Assembly (NCBI GenBank): GCA_947652115.1
Contig: OX393569.1
Location: 11,988,441-12,052,440 of the forward strand
Length of the DNA stretch: 64,000 nucleotides
Direction: 5' to 3'
Origin: Blastomussa wellsi
Taxonomy: Eukaryota > Cnidaria > Anthozoa > Scleractinia > Plerogyridae
The position numbers and the translations under genes were made by a program. Below are positions 1 through 9,545 of this stretch, piece after piece; position 1 is the first letter of the stretch; the number at the start of each line of letters is the position of its first letter. The notes beneath the pieces were generated by a model. The model saw only the letters and a list, made by a program, of their open reading frames with translations, made no database searches and was not told the origin of the DNA.

Positions 1-1104
1 AAACGTTGAAATTACAATGTTCTCGTGATAAGGGCACTGCTCGCACAGTTGCGCTTTAATTTCAGTCGATTCGGTCAAAGTTCCAAAAATCACTTTATGG
101 CCTTCCGAAAAATTTCATTTTTTGCTAAAAAATTGCGGGTGCCGCGAAACGTTGAAATTACGATGTTCTCGTGATAAGGGTACTGTGTGCATATTTGTGG
201 TTTAATTTCAGCCGATTCGGTCAAAGTTCCAAAAAAAAACTTTTTGTCCTAAAAAATTGCGGGTGCCGCGAAACGTTGAATATTACGATGTTCTCGTTAT
301 GAGGGCACTGCGCGCACATTTGCGCTTTAATTTAAGCCGATTCGGTCAATGTTCCAAAAAATCATTTTTTGGCCTTCTGAAAAATTTCAATTTTTTGCTA
401 AAAAATTGCGGCTGCCGCGGAACGTTGAACTTACGATGTTTTCGTGACAAGGGTACTGTGTGCACATTTGAGGTTTAATTTCAGCCGATTCGGTCAAAGT
501 TCCAAAAAATAACTTTTTGGCCTAAAAAATTGCGGGTGTTTCGAAACGTTGAAATTACGATGTTCTCTTGATAAGGGTACTGCGCGCACATTTGCGCTTT
601 AATTTCAGCCGATTCGGTCAAAGTTCCAAAAAGTCACTTTTTGGCCTTCCGAAAAATTTCATTTTTTGCTAAAAAATTGCGGGTGCCGCGAAACGTTGAA
701 ATTACGATGTTTTCGTCATAACAACACTGCGCGCACATTTGCGCTTTAATTTCAGCCGATTCGGACGAAGTTCCAAAAAATCACTTTTTGGCCTTCCGAA
801 AAATTTCATTTTTTGCTAAAAAATTGCGGGTGCCGCGAAACGTTGAAATTACGATGTTTTCGTCATAACAACACTGCGCGCACATTTGCGCTTTAATTTC
901 AGCCGATTCGGACGAAGTTCCAAAAAATCACTTTTTGGCCTTCCGAAAAATTTCATTTTTTGCTAAAAAATTGCGGGTGCCGCGAAACGTTGAAATTACG
1001 ATGTTCTCGTGATCAGGGCACTGCGCGCACATTTGCGCTTTAATTTCAGCCGATTCGGTCGAAGGTCCAAAAAATCACTTTTTGGCCTTCCGAAAAATTT
1101 CATT
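1..1104. repeat. 147-bp satellite array, left block
   Basis: Tandem units with conserved blocks 'gccgcgaaacgttgaaatta', 'gcgcacatttgcgctttaat' and 'cagccgattcgg', followed by A/T-rich tracts. Unit starts at 691, 838 and 985 are exactly 147 bp apart. In the first half, units of about 147 bp alternate with shorter units of 123-124 bp (starts near 147, 271, 420, 543, 691); the short form lacks the 'ttccgaaaaatttcatttt' stretch. The block ends abruptly near 1104 where the Ngaro-like element begins, and the same satellite resumes at 7425. Short ORFs inside it (for example 257-478) are repeat artefacts. Confidence 0.95.
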
Positions 1105-1343
1105 TATATCGCGGCGTGTGCCCATTGCCTAAGCTAGATCAATTAGAGTAGGACGTGAGCTCTCGTATATCTAACCCGGCCGAAATAACGAATCAAGAGA
1201 AACAAGAAACAAACAATTATGTTGGATGAATCTGGCCACTAATGTGGCAGGTTTAATTAATTCAAAGCCGCGAAAACAAGACAACGACCAATGTAAACAT
1301 TTCAGCTCAATTTACAAACGTGGGGCGACAAAACAACGCCACA
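1103..1343 (-). repeat. 3' distal split direct repeat (B2)
   Basis: This 241-bp segment repeats at 1686-1926 with a constant offset of 583 bp. The only difference I see is position 1270 (g) against 1853 (a). In minus-strand orientation it is the outer copy, at the junction with the 147-bp satellite, and so should mark the 3' end of the tyrosine-recombinase element. It shares 'tatatcgcggcgtgtgccc' at the outer edge with its partner. Confidence 0.9.
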
Positions 1344-1685
1344 TAATGCATATGAAGGAAACAAAAATCCTATAGTCATTTAATTGAGTAATAATCTAAT
1401 TATAAAATAAGCGGTAACTGGTGATAACCCGGTGGCTGGCGAAAGGGGAGGTGGCGGGAAAAGGCTTTTCTGTAGTTCCGTCTAAATCTGAGATGGCAAG
1501 GGACAGAAGGACTTACACAAGCAGCGAACAGTGCTTATATACCCTGACATAAACGCCCTAAAACCTTATTGGCTAGAACTTGCGAAATATTGAAACCATG
1601 CACCGCACGGGTTATCACTTAGGGCACGACATAAATCACATGTCGCGACATAAATCACATTATGCCGGATGGCATAATGTTTGCT
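1344..1685 (-). repeat. spacer between split repeats (A2-like segment)
   Basis: This 342-bp non-coding segment lies between the two 241-bp direct repeats. In PAT/Ngaro elements the segment in this position (A2) is repeated at the 5' end of the element as A1; I could not find a matching copy in 5805-7424. It contains a short local repeat, 'cgacataaatcacat', twice near 1628-1660. No ORF of note. Confidence 0.55.
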
Positions 1686-1926
1686 TTTATATCGCGGCGT
1701 GTGCCCATTGCCTAAGCTAGATCAATTAGAGTAGGACGTGAGCTCTCGTATATCTAACCCGGCCGAAATAACGAATCAAGAGAAACAAGAAACAAACAAT
1801 TATGTTGGATGAATCTGGCCACTAATGTGGCAGGTTTAATTAATTCAAAGCCACGAAAACAAGACAACGACCAATGTAAACATTTCAGCTCAATTTACAA
1901 ACGTGGGGCGACAAAACAACGCCACA
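1686..1926 (-). repeat. proximal split direct repeat (B1)
   Basis: Inner copy of the 241-bp direct repeat, one mismatch from 1103-1343. It lies between the recombinase gene and the spacer. ORFs called across it (1885-2118 and 1895-2098 on the minus strand) have no recognisable domain and are treated as chance. Confidence 0.9.
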
Positions 1927-2105
1927 AGCCACACACTGTGGCTGAGCCCCACAGAACAAAATCAGAGCGCACGTCTTGAACCTTGAAAAAACTCGAGAAA
2001 AATGAAAGGACGATCGTGAAGGTCGCAGCCCATGTCTGAACGGCCACACGTATCGCCAAACTGTCACTGAGTTGAAAAATGCACTGACACAATCGCATAT
2101 CACAA

Positions 2106-2330
2106 CTGAAGTATTCAATTCAAAGCCTGTTAAAAGTTTTAAAATGTGACACAGTGACCCCAGCAGGCAGCCCTTGTCTGAACCATGCTTGGTCCCAGTG
2201 ATACCCGAAAATTTAAACTGAAGTATTCAATTCAAAGCGTTTTAACTGTTAAAGTTAACGTGACACAGTGACCCCAGCAGGCAGCCCTTGTCTGAACCAT
2301 GCTGGGCCCAGTGGCACAACTATTGTACTT
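2106..2330. repeat. two tandem 112-bp repeats downstream of the recombinase
   Basis: The segment beginning 'ctgaagtattcaattcaaag' occurs at 2106 and 2218 (period 112 bp). Both copies share 'gtgacacagtgaccccagca' and 'ggcagcccttgtctgaacca'. The second copy abuts the stop of the tyrosine-recombinase ORF, so this is the 3' non-coding region of the element. Function unknown; it may be an internal complementary or RNA-structure region, which is inference. Confidence 0.75.
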
Positions 2331-3405
2331 AATTAGCGTGACATACCGTTGACCTTAAATAAACTTTGAACGCCTCCGATTTCCAGCGACCAAGAGCACG
2401 TATCTGCGCATCAGAATAACCTTTGTCGGCAGCGTGGCAAGCACCACCAATCCGAAAACTATGGCTTTTGTATCGGCTCGTATCCAGGCCGCAAAAAGCT
2501 AAACACCTTTGAAGTTCGCGATTGAATTGGTGAACAGAAATGGGGGAATAATCCGCGTGACAGAAAAGCGGTCCAGGGCGGTCCCCCCGAGTTGAACAAT
2601 ACTGAAAAAGGGCTGCAACTGGACAGAAGGGCTGCGAAACCTCCCTAGCTAATATAATGTCAAATGGCCTATTGCTGGGGTTATGTTTATAGTTTGAGAT
2701 GCTAATTTTAGCCTCGCGAGTGGACAAAAAGGTTAAGTTATTTAACTGAACTACTGAAGACGCAACGCGCGTGCTCTTGGTGGCGAGTTCGCCTATTCTG
2801 AAAAGACCATAAAATGCTACAAGAAACATCGTTGCATAAAGTGAACGCTGAAAAGCCGAGGAGTTGGTAAAGCTGAGAGAACGGATAAGTTCGTGTAACA
2901 CAGGTCGCGTCACGGGGAGACGCACGTCTACAGATCGCTGACGGCTGAGAGCTGATAACAACTTTTGAATCAAAAACGATTTTGTTGGATCCGGAAAACC
3001 CCTAAGTTTGTGTACATACGAAATTGCCGCTAGATAGGAAGCAACTGTAGAAAAAGCAAGTTTTCTAAAAGAAAGATATGAAATAAAAAGCGGAATACAA
3101 TGTGGAGAAAGCGGCAAAGAAGGGTTTGCCGAACCATAGAACTGAGCATAGAATTCGCCGAAAACTGACCATGCTCTCCGATAAAGTTGACGTGAGCCAT
3201 CTGTCAGCGCTGTACTTAGCAAGCCGTTCAAAGTAGAAACCAACTCCTCGGCAGTAGGTTCTCTGGTAGTGGAGTGGGAAATTGGTCTGCATCTTGTGTT
3301 ATTTGCTGGAACTGCGTGACCTGAGAACGTGAAAGATAGTCGGCGCGAGAATTGGTAAGCCCAGGGATATGGCGGGCTTGAAAGAGGATGTTGTGTCGTA
3401 GACAA
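2329..3405 (-). CDS. tyrosine recombinase of Ngaro/DIRS-like element
   Basis: A 358-codon open frame encoding a phage-integrase-fold recombinase, which integrates the circular DNA intermediate of DIRS-order elements. Catalytic residues are visible in order: Arg in 'YGLFRIGEL' (about residue 201), the His-x-x-Arg box in 'SHSFRIGGA' (about 313) and the Tyr nucleophile in 'FKVYLRS' (about 347). The N-terminal SAM-like DNA-binding half precedes these. The first codon of the open frame is not ATG, and the ORF overlaps the end of the RNase H frame (3228-4013), so it may be expressed by readthrough, frameshift or internal initiation. The catalytic core looks intact. Its 3' end lies next to the 112-bp tandem repeat. 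Confidence 0.88.
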   Translation of the reverse strand: MSTTQHPLSSPPYPWAYQFSRRLSFTFSGHAVPANNTRCRPISHSTTREPTAEELVSTLNGLLSTALTDGSRQLYRRAWSVFGEFYAQFYGSANPSLPLSPHCIPLFISYLSFRKLAFSTVASYLAAISYVHKLRGFPDPTKSFLIQKLLSALSRQRSVDVRLPVTRPVLHELIRSLSFTNSSAFQRSLYATMFLVAFYGLFRIGELATKSTRVASSVVQLNNLTFLSTREAKISISNYKHNPSNRPFDIILAREVSQPFCPVAALFQYCSTRGDRPGPLFCHADYSPISVHQFNRELQRCLAFCGLDTSRYKSHSFRIGGACHAADKGYSDAQIRALGRWKSEAFKVYLRSTVCHAN

Positions 3406-5088
3406 CTTAGGACCAAATCCCTGAGGAGAACCATTATCGCGCTATCCTTTGAGGTTTGTTTGTTTATAATATCGACAACGGCGGCATTGTCACTGAAAAA
3501 TATTACACATTTATCTGCCATGCACGCCCCCCAGATGTGGACAGCGAGCACGATAGGAAATAGCTCTAAAATGGCGATGTTAAAACCGTGCCAAGTTGTT
3601 GGCCATAAGCCGTGAAACCAGTGGGCGCCGAATACAGCCCCAAACCCTATAGAACCAGCAGCATCGGTAAAAAGTTGAAGAGTTTGAGAGGTTTCCCAAA
3701 TATCATTGAGAAAAAACGATCTGCCGTTAAATTCTGTGAGAAATTGAAGCCACATAGTGAGATCTTGTTGTGCACCTCTTGAAATGCGAATGTGATAATG
3801 AGGTTTGGTGATTCCTTTGGTGAGATCAATTAAGCGACGAAGGAAGGCACGGCCAGGCACAACAACAAGGGAAAGAAAATCTGTCAACAAATTACGGCAC
3901 TTTTGAAGCTTTTCCTCTGGAAGACGCGCCTCCATTCGCACGGAATCTAACGTAATGCCCGCAAATTGCAGAGCTGTATCCGGTCCCACCCAAATGATTA
4001 CAAAGCAAAACAAAATTGTCTAAGTCGCGCTTGCACTGATCCTTGGTTGGAGCAATAAAAAGAAAATCGTCGAGTATATGCAAAACAGAACGCGCTTTAA
4101 GAAGATGGATTGAAATCCATTCCAGAGACGTAGAAAAAGCTTCAAAAATGGCACAGCTGGAGCGGAGACCCATCGCTAAACATCTATCAAAATAGTACAT
4201 ATGGTCCCATTTCATACCCAGTAAGGAATAGTCAGCAGGGTGAATGGGAATAATACGGAAAGCAGATTTTATGTCGGTTTTTGCCATGAAACAACCCCGC
4301 CCAATGCGCTTAATAGATTTGGAGGCATCCCCAATAGATGCATATCGTACCGTAGCGCAACAGTCAGGAATGAAATCGTTGACTGAAGAGCCTTCTGGAA
4401 AAGATAAATGATGAATTAAGCGATACTCATGTGGATCCTTTTTAGGAACTAGACCGAGAGGAGACGTTCGAAATTTCCTAAACGGCGGAGTTGTAAAAGG
4501 CCCTACCAGTCTCCCTGCATCGCATTCCTTACGAATTTTAGTTGTAGTTATATCTGGATGGCTTAAGGCACTCTTTAAGTTTGAACATTCAGACACAGCA
4601 CGCTCACCAACAAAATTAATCCGAAAACCAAAACGAAAACCGTCAATTAAATACTGACGAAGAACCGAGTCATAACCATTTGGAAGAAAATTGTCAAGCC
4701 GGTCTACCTTTACCGGGGTTACCGGTGGGCTGCGAAGTGCCTGCAACTTGAGTTGGGCTTCCCTTTCCTTTATTTGCAAGCCCTCCAAAACGGTTTTGAA
4801 CGGAACAATGGCTTCCTGCGTGCTTGGCGCCGCATTTATAGCACACATGTTCGAATTGGCACCCAGAGCAGTGTTTTCCCGCCTGAAATGCCCAGCAAGT
4901 ACCCTTGGGGAAAAAGGAACGAAAGTGTTGACGGGGTTGTGTATGGGGTTGGTTGGTGAACGGCTGTTGCCTGCGAAAAGTAGTGGACGCTCGTAGCCAC
5001 AATTCCCAATGTATTTGATCCCAAGGGAACTTTTGAGGATCGGACTGCCCAATAAACCGAAATTGCTCGTCATACCAAAGCCAGTCAC
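3228..5088 (-). pseudogene. RT-RNase H polyprotein of Ngaro/DIRS-like element, frameshifted
   Basis: Two overlapping frames. 5088-3892 carries the reverse transcriptase: 'GLVPKKD', 'AKTDIKSAFR' (first catalytic Asp) and 'HILDDFLFI' (LDDF in place of YxDD). 4013-3228 carries the connection domain and RNase H: 'FTDAAGSIGFGAVF', 'FSDNAAVVDII' and 'HIPGLTNSRADYLSR', the usual DIRS-type ending. The frame switches at about 4010, where a short stretch between the palm and the connection domain seems to be missing, consistent with a small deletion. The protein would copy the element RNA into DNA using gag particles. As read, the break separates RT from RNase H, so the copy is probably defective. Confidence 0.85.
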
Positions 5089-5804
5089 CCGGTTTCAACG
5101 CCAAGTCCCGTACCACCTCACAGTATTTCATCAGTTGAGGCGTTTCATTTTTGAACCGCTCCGTATAAACCGAGACAAATAAAATTAAAGGCGGAAACCC
5201 ACTGCTGAATATTGTGGATACGTTTGGTTGGATGACAAGGCTCGAGGGTGACTTGGTGATGGTTTGACGACCCAGAAGGAGTCATTGACAAAGAATATTT
5301 TCCCTCGTTCTGAGGTGAAGAAAATAAAAGAGAACCAAAATCTACATATTCGTTCGCCCAGATCTTCGCTTTCAGTTTCGCACTAACTCTGGAAGCTAGG
5401 CTAACCGCTAAACTAGTAAAAACCTGTGTAGGTTTAGGATCAGAGTTCTCAATGATAGGCTGAAGGCCTTCTGTACCTGCATTGCTCGTCGCGATAGCAC
5501 TGGTTTCTCTTTGCACGGCTTGCTCCACAGCAACGTCTTGTTCAGTTGACCTTCCGCTCGGCAATGTCGCTTGCGTGTCACGGTTTTGGGACAGGGCGGA
5601 TTGCACAGCCTGAGCGAGAATGGTTGAGATCGTGGATGATAGAACATCGACGTTGATGGAAACCATACCATGATTGTCTGCGGTTGTAGGCTGAGTCGGA
5701 GGGGAAGCGACTTCTGATTCAGGTCGTGCAGACACTCGTGGCCGTTTTGCCCTTGTTACTCGGGTGGATGAAGATTTCGCAGCAGCACGCTTTCTAGGAG
5801 GCAT
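4694..5804 (-). pseudogene. gag-like ORF of Ngaro/DIRS-like element, frameshifted
   Basis: Starts at a genuine ATG (5804-5802), with a basic, Lys/Arg-rich N-terminus followed by a Ser/Thr/Gln-rich linker, and stops at 5145 after 219 codons. A second frame (5131-4694) continues with 'KYCEVVRDLAL', 'WLWYDEQFRF' and a Cys-rich segment 'CWAFQAGKHCSGCQFEHVC' plus 'CYKCGAKHAGSHC', the zinc-binding motif typical of DIRS/Ngaro gag proteins. A single-base shift in the T/A-rich run near 5185-5195 would account for the break. Role: structural particle and nucleic-acid binding protein. Short antisense ORFs at 4691-4996 and 4753-4959 are shadows. Confidence 0.8.
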
Positions 5805-6998
5805 AACTTACAAAGGAAATTAGAAATGATAAGACCAGATATCGAACAGGAAACACCTTGAACTTTTCCCATGTTATGTTAGACAAAATTGACAGACGTA
5901 TCTCCTAATATTGATAGATGGATCTTGTAATTAGTCTGGGAAAAGACAATTGGTGGTTTTCACTTGTCATGCAATCAAAAACTAAATTCGAAAAAATTAA
6001 GCTACAGAAGCTAAGAACTTTATATAGTGTAGATGATAAATAAATAAACAATTTCTCCAAGTCTCAGGTCTGTGCGGTGCGCCGCTCGCGAGTTATTTGC
6101 CGAAACGTTCCACGCAAATTTACAAAGCTTAGTATGGAGACGCCATATTTGTGTCCTTCCGAGGGGCACAAATATGGCCGCCGTGATGCACGCGAAACCA
6201 TCTGGAATTCAGTTTTGCTATGATAGGGACTACTGTTGGCTCTTGGGCTATTGTACTTCCACATAAACACCACTTATTATTATCTGAAATGTTATAACTG
6301 CTCAAAATCGAAAGGATGGGCTTTTTCTGAACAAAACAGCTTTGTCGCGGCACTCAGCTTGATGTCACATACGCGAACAACTCAAATATTCAAGATGCTC
6401 TGTTTTTAAAACGAAGGACACTGTCGAGCTGAAAATTTGCGAAAAGATATATTTTTAGTCCACCTTACACCTAGCAGCAACGAAAACTTAGTAGGCCTAG
6501 TGAAATTTGATTTCAGAATTTTATGACGTCACATGAAAACCAAGAATAGCAACGCTGATAATTATAAAATTCCTCGCCACCAGGTGGCCCAAAGATCACA
6601 GTCTGAGTGGGGCAGTATGATATAAAGAAAACGCGATGCAAAAAATTAGGAGCAGGAACAAAATAGTGCCAAGTTCCAAATATATAAAATAAAATAGTGC
6701 ATGTCACACAGCCGAGTGCATTGGACACACCCCCCAACAGGGCGGTCAGATTGGGTTGTACACTCATGCGGCAAAGTGAAAGCACGAAAAAGAACAAGAC
6801 CAAAGCCGTCAGAATCACGATAATATCGTGAACAACAAGGTCCAAAGGACCGAATGAGCCTTGAATGAAAAAGTGGGGAGTGCCCATCAATTTCAATGGC
6901 TCCAAAACAGTAACAACTGTAATCGGCTTGGTGAACAAATATATGGGAACTGGCAAAAATGTGCATAAAAAACAAACCGAACAAGTAGATTATGAAGG
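5805..6998. other. no gene recognised; probable transposon debris
   Basis: About 1.2 kb of A/T-rich sequence between the gag start and the SGNH-hydrolase fragment. It contains a small hairpin (6142-6178). Two overlapping minus-strand ORFs (6956-6513 and 6984-6646) are hydrophobic, without recognisable motifs. The region should include the 5' end of the Ngaro-like element, but no terminal repeat was identified. Confidence 0.6.
6142..6178. repeat. short perfect inverted repeat
   Basis: The arms 'gccatatttgtg' and 'cacaaatatggc' flank a short loop. With the neighbouring bases they give a stem of roughly 12-15 bp. It looks like the core of a short foldback element; no target duplication was resolved. 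Confidence 0.6.
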
Positions 6999-7424
6999 CG
7001 TAATTGCCTTAAGCATTTCAATACCGCCCCCCTCAGACTGCGAAAGAATTTGTATTGACCTAAGGAATTCAAATGGACACCATCGCGAGCAAAAAAGCGA
7101 GTTTTGCAATTCCAAAACCCACGATGGCGCCAGTATATGACATAAGGAAGCGGCTCTAATACAACTTTTAAATACTGCGTGAGAAGTTTGACCTGCTTAT
7201 TAAACGAGGGCGAGTCTCGACGGAAAATGGTCTGACATACATTCGAAAAGTAAACGAGCCAGGTCCTCAATAGCGGACCCAGTTTTATCGGCAGACGTAG
7301 AGGTTAAATCGTTGCTTCCAAGCTGTAGTATGACAATTTCAGAGGCAAACGACCTAACAACATCCAGATCGTACTTAACGACCTTAGACACCGTCCTGCC
7401 TCCTATCCCCTGCCATCGTATATG
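6999..7424 (-). pseudogene. SGNH/GDSL hydrolase-like ORF fragment
   Basis: Minus-strand translations show 'QGIGGRTV' and 'IVILQLGSNDLT' (block III, G-x-N-D) in the frame ending near 7200, then 'FARDGVHLNSLGQYKFF' (block V, D-x-x-H) in a second frame ending near 7000. This order and spacing match SGNH-family hydrolase domains, which are known as accessory ORFs in some Ngaro-type and CR1-type retroelements. Block I with the nucleophilic Ser is absent because the ORF is cut by the satellite at about 7425, and a frameshift lies around 7200-7260. It is upstream of gag in the same orientation, so it is probably a remnant of a second element rather than the 3' ORF of the neighbouring Ngaro copy (inference). 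Non-functional as read. Confidence 0.75.
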
Positions 7425-9545
7425 TCGCGAAACGTTGAAATTACGATGTTCTCGTGATAAGGGCACTGCGCGCACATTTGCGCTTTGATTTCAGCCGATT
7501 CGGTCGAAGGTCCAAAAAATAACTTTTTCGCCTTCCGAAAAATTTCATTTTTTGCCAAAAAATTGCGGGTGCCGGGAAACGTTCAAATTACGATGTTCTT
7601 GTGATAAGGACACTGCGCGCACATTTGCGCTTTAATTTCAGCCGATTCGATCAAAGTTCCAAAAAATAACTTTTTGGCCGTCCGAAAAATTTCATTTTTT
7701 GCTAAAAAATTGCGGGTGCCGCGAAACTGTACGATTACGATGTTCTCGTCATGAGGGCACTTCGCGCACCTTAGCGCTTCAATTTCAGCCAATTTTGCTA
7801 ACCTTCCAAAAAATAACTTTTTGGCCTTCCGAAAAATTTAATTTTCTCCAAAAAATTTGGGGTGCCGCGAAACGGCAAAATTACGATGTTCTCGTTATAA
7901 GGGCACTGCGCGCACCTTAGCGCTCCAATTTCAGCCGATTCGGTCGAAGGTCCAAAAAATAACTTTTTGGCCTTCCGAAAAATTTAATTTTCTCCAAAAA
8001 ATTTGGGGTGTCGCGAAACGGCAAAATTACGATGTTCTTGTGATAAGGGCACTGTGCGTACATTTGCGCTTCAATTTCAGCTGATTCGGTCAACGTTCCT
8101 AAAAATAACTTTTTGGCCTTCCGAAAAATTTTATTTTTTGCTAAAAAATTGCGGGTGATTCGAAACGTTGAAATTAAGATGTTTAACTTGATAAGGGTAC
8201 TGCGCGCACATTTGCGCTTTAATTTCAGCCGATTCGGTCTAAGTTCCAAAAAATAACTTTTTGGCCTTCTGAAAAATTTCATTTTTTGCTAAAAAATTGC
8301 GGGTGCCGCGAAACGTTGAAATTACGATGTTCTCGTCATAACAACACTGCGCGCACATTTGCGCTTTAATTTCAGCCGATTCGGACGAGGTTCCAAAAAA
8401 TAACTTTTTGGCCTTCCGAAAAATTTCATTTTTTGCTAAAAAATTGTGGGTGCCGCGAAACGTTGAAATTACGATGTTCTCGTGATAAGGGCACTGCTCG
8501 CACATTTGCGCTTTAATTTCAGCCGATTTGGTCTAAGTTCCAAAAAATACCTGGTTGGCCTTCCGAAAAATTTCATTTTTTGCTAAAAAACTGCGGGTGC
8601 CGCGAAAGGTTGAAATTACGATGTTCTCGTTATAAGGGCACTGCGCGCACATTTGCGCTTTAATTTCAGCCGATTCGGTCAATGTTCCAAAAAATCATTT
8701 CTTGGCTTTCTGAAAAATTTCAAATTTTTGCTAAAAAATTGCGGCTGCCGCGGAACGTTGAACTTACGATGTTTTCGTGAGAAGGGTACTGTGTGCACAT
8801 TTGAGGTTTAATTTCAGCCGATTCGGTCAAAGTTCCAAAAAATAACTTTTTGGCCTAAAAAATTGCGGGTGTTTCGAAACGTTGAAATTACGATGTTCTC
8901 GTGATAAGGGTACTGCGCGAACATTTACGCTTTAATTTCAGTCGATTCGGTCAAAGTTCCAAAAAATAACGTTTTGGCCTTCCGAAAAATTTCATTTTTT
9001 GCTAAAAAATTGCGGGTGCCGCGAAACGTTTAAATTACGATGTTCTTGTGATAAGGGCACTGTGCGCACATTTGCGCTTTAATTTCAGCCGATTTGGTCA
9101 AAGTTCCAAAAAATAACTTTTTGGCCTTCCGAAAAATTTCATTTTTTGCTAAAAAATTCCGGGTGCAGCGAAACGTTGAAATTACTATGTTCTCGTGATA
9201 AGGGAACTGCTCGCACATTTGCGCTTTAATTTCAGCAGATTTGGTCTAAGTTCCAAAAAATCACTTTTCGGCCTTCCGAAAAATTTCATTTTTTGTTAAA
9301 AAATTGCGACTGCCGCGAAACTGTAAAATAATGATGTTCTCGTCATGAGGGCACTTCGCGTACCTTAGCGCTTCAATTTCAGCCAATTTGGCTAACCTTC
9401 CAAAAAATAACTTTTTGGCCTTCCGAAAAATTTAATTTTTTCAAAAAAATTTCGGGTGTCGCGAAACGGCAAAATTACGATGTTCTCGTTATAAGGGCAC
9501 TGCGCGCACCTTAGCGCTTCAATTTCAGCCAATTTGGCAAATCTT
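7425..9545. repeat. 147-bp satellite array, right block
   Basis: Same satellite as 1-1104, roughly 14 units. Two diverged subfamilies are visible: units with 'cgcgaaacggcaaaattacg' and 'gcaccttagcgctt' (about 7700-8030 and 9300-9545) and the standard 'cgaaacgttgaaattacg' type between them. A 124-bp short unit recurs near 8755-8877. It passes directly into the 9-bp minisatellite at about 9546. ORFs of 60-120 codons on either strand here are repeat shadows. Confidence 0.93.

Larger units (their letters stand above)
1103..5804 (-). mobile_element. Ngaro/DIRS-like tyrosine-recombinase retrotransposon
   Basis: On the minus strand the order is gag (5804-4694), RT-RNaseH (5088-3228), tyrosine recombinase (3405-2329), then a 3' region with two near-identical 241-bp direct repeats (1686-1926 and 1103-1343) around a 342-bp spacer. 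Split direct repeats, a tyrosine recombinase in place of a DDE integrase and no visible methyltransferase domain are known features of the Ngaro group of DIRS-order elements; assignment to Ngaro rather than PAT is inference. The expected 5' partner of the spacer (repeat A1) was not found upstream of gag, so the 5' end is truncated, divergent or unresolved. The insertion lies inside the 147-bp satellite. Both gag and RT carry frame breaks, so this copy is not autonomous as read. Confidence 0.85.

Noticed and set aside
1885..2118. Minus-strand ORFs downstream of the recombinase
   Set aside because: They overlap the split direct repeat, lack motifs, and two frames are open at the same place.
3388..3615. 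Plus-strand ORF opposite the RNase H region
   Set aside because: It is antisense to a well-supported RNase H/recombinase frame and has no domain.
6513..6984. Hydrophobic minus-strand ORFs as a membrane protein
   Set aside because: Two overlapping frames with no conserved motif, no ATG context and no splice support; they lie in transposon debris.
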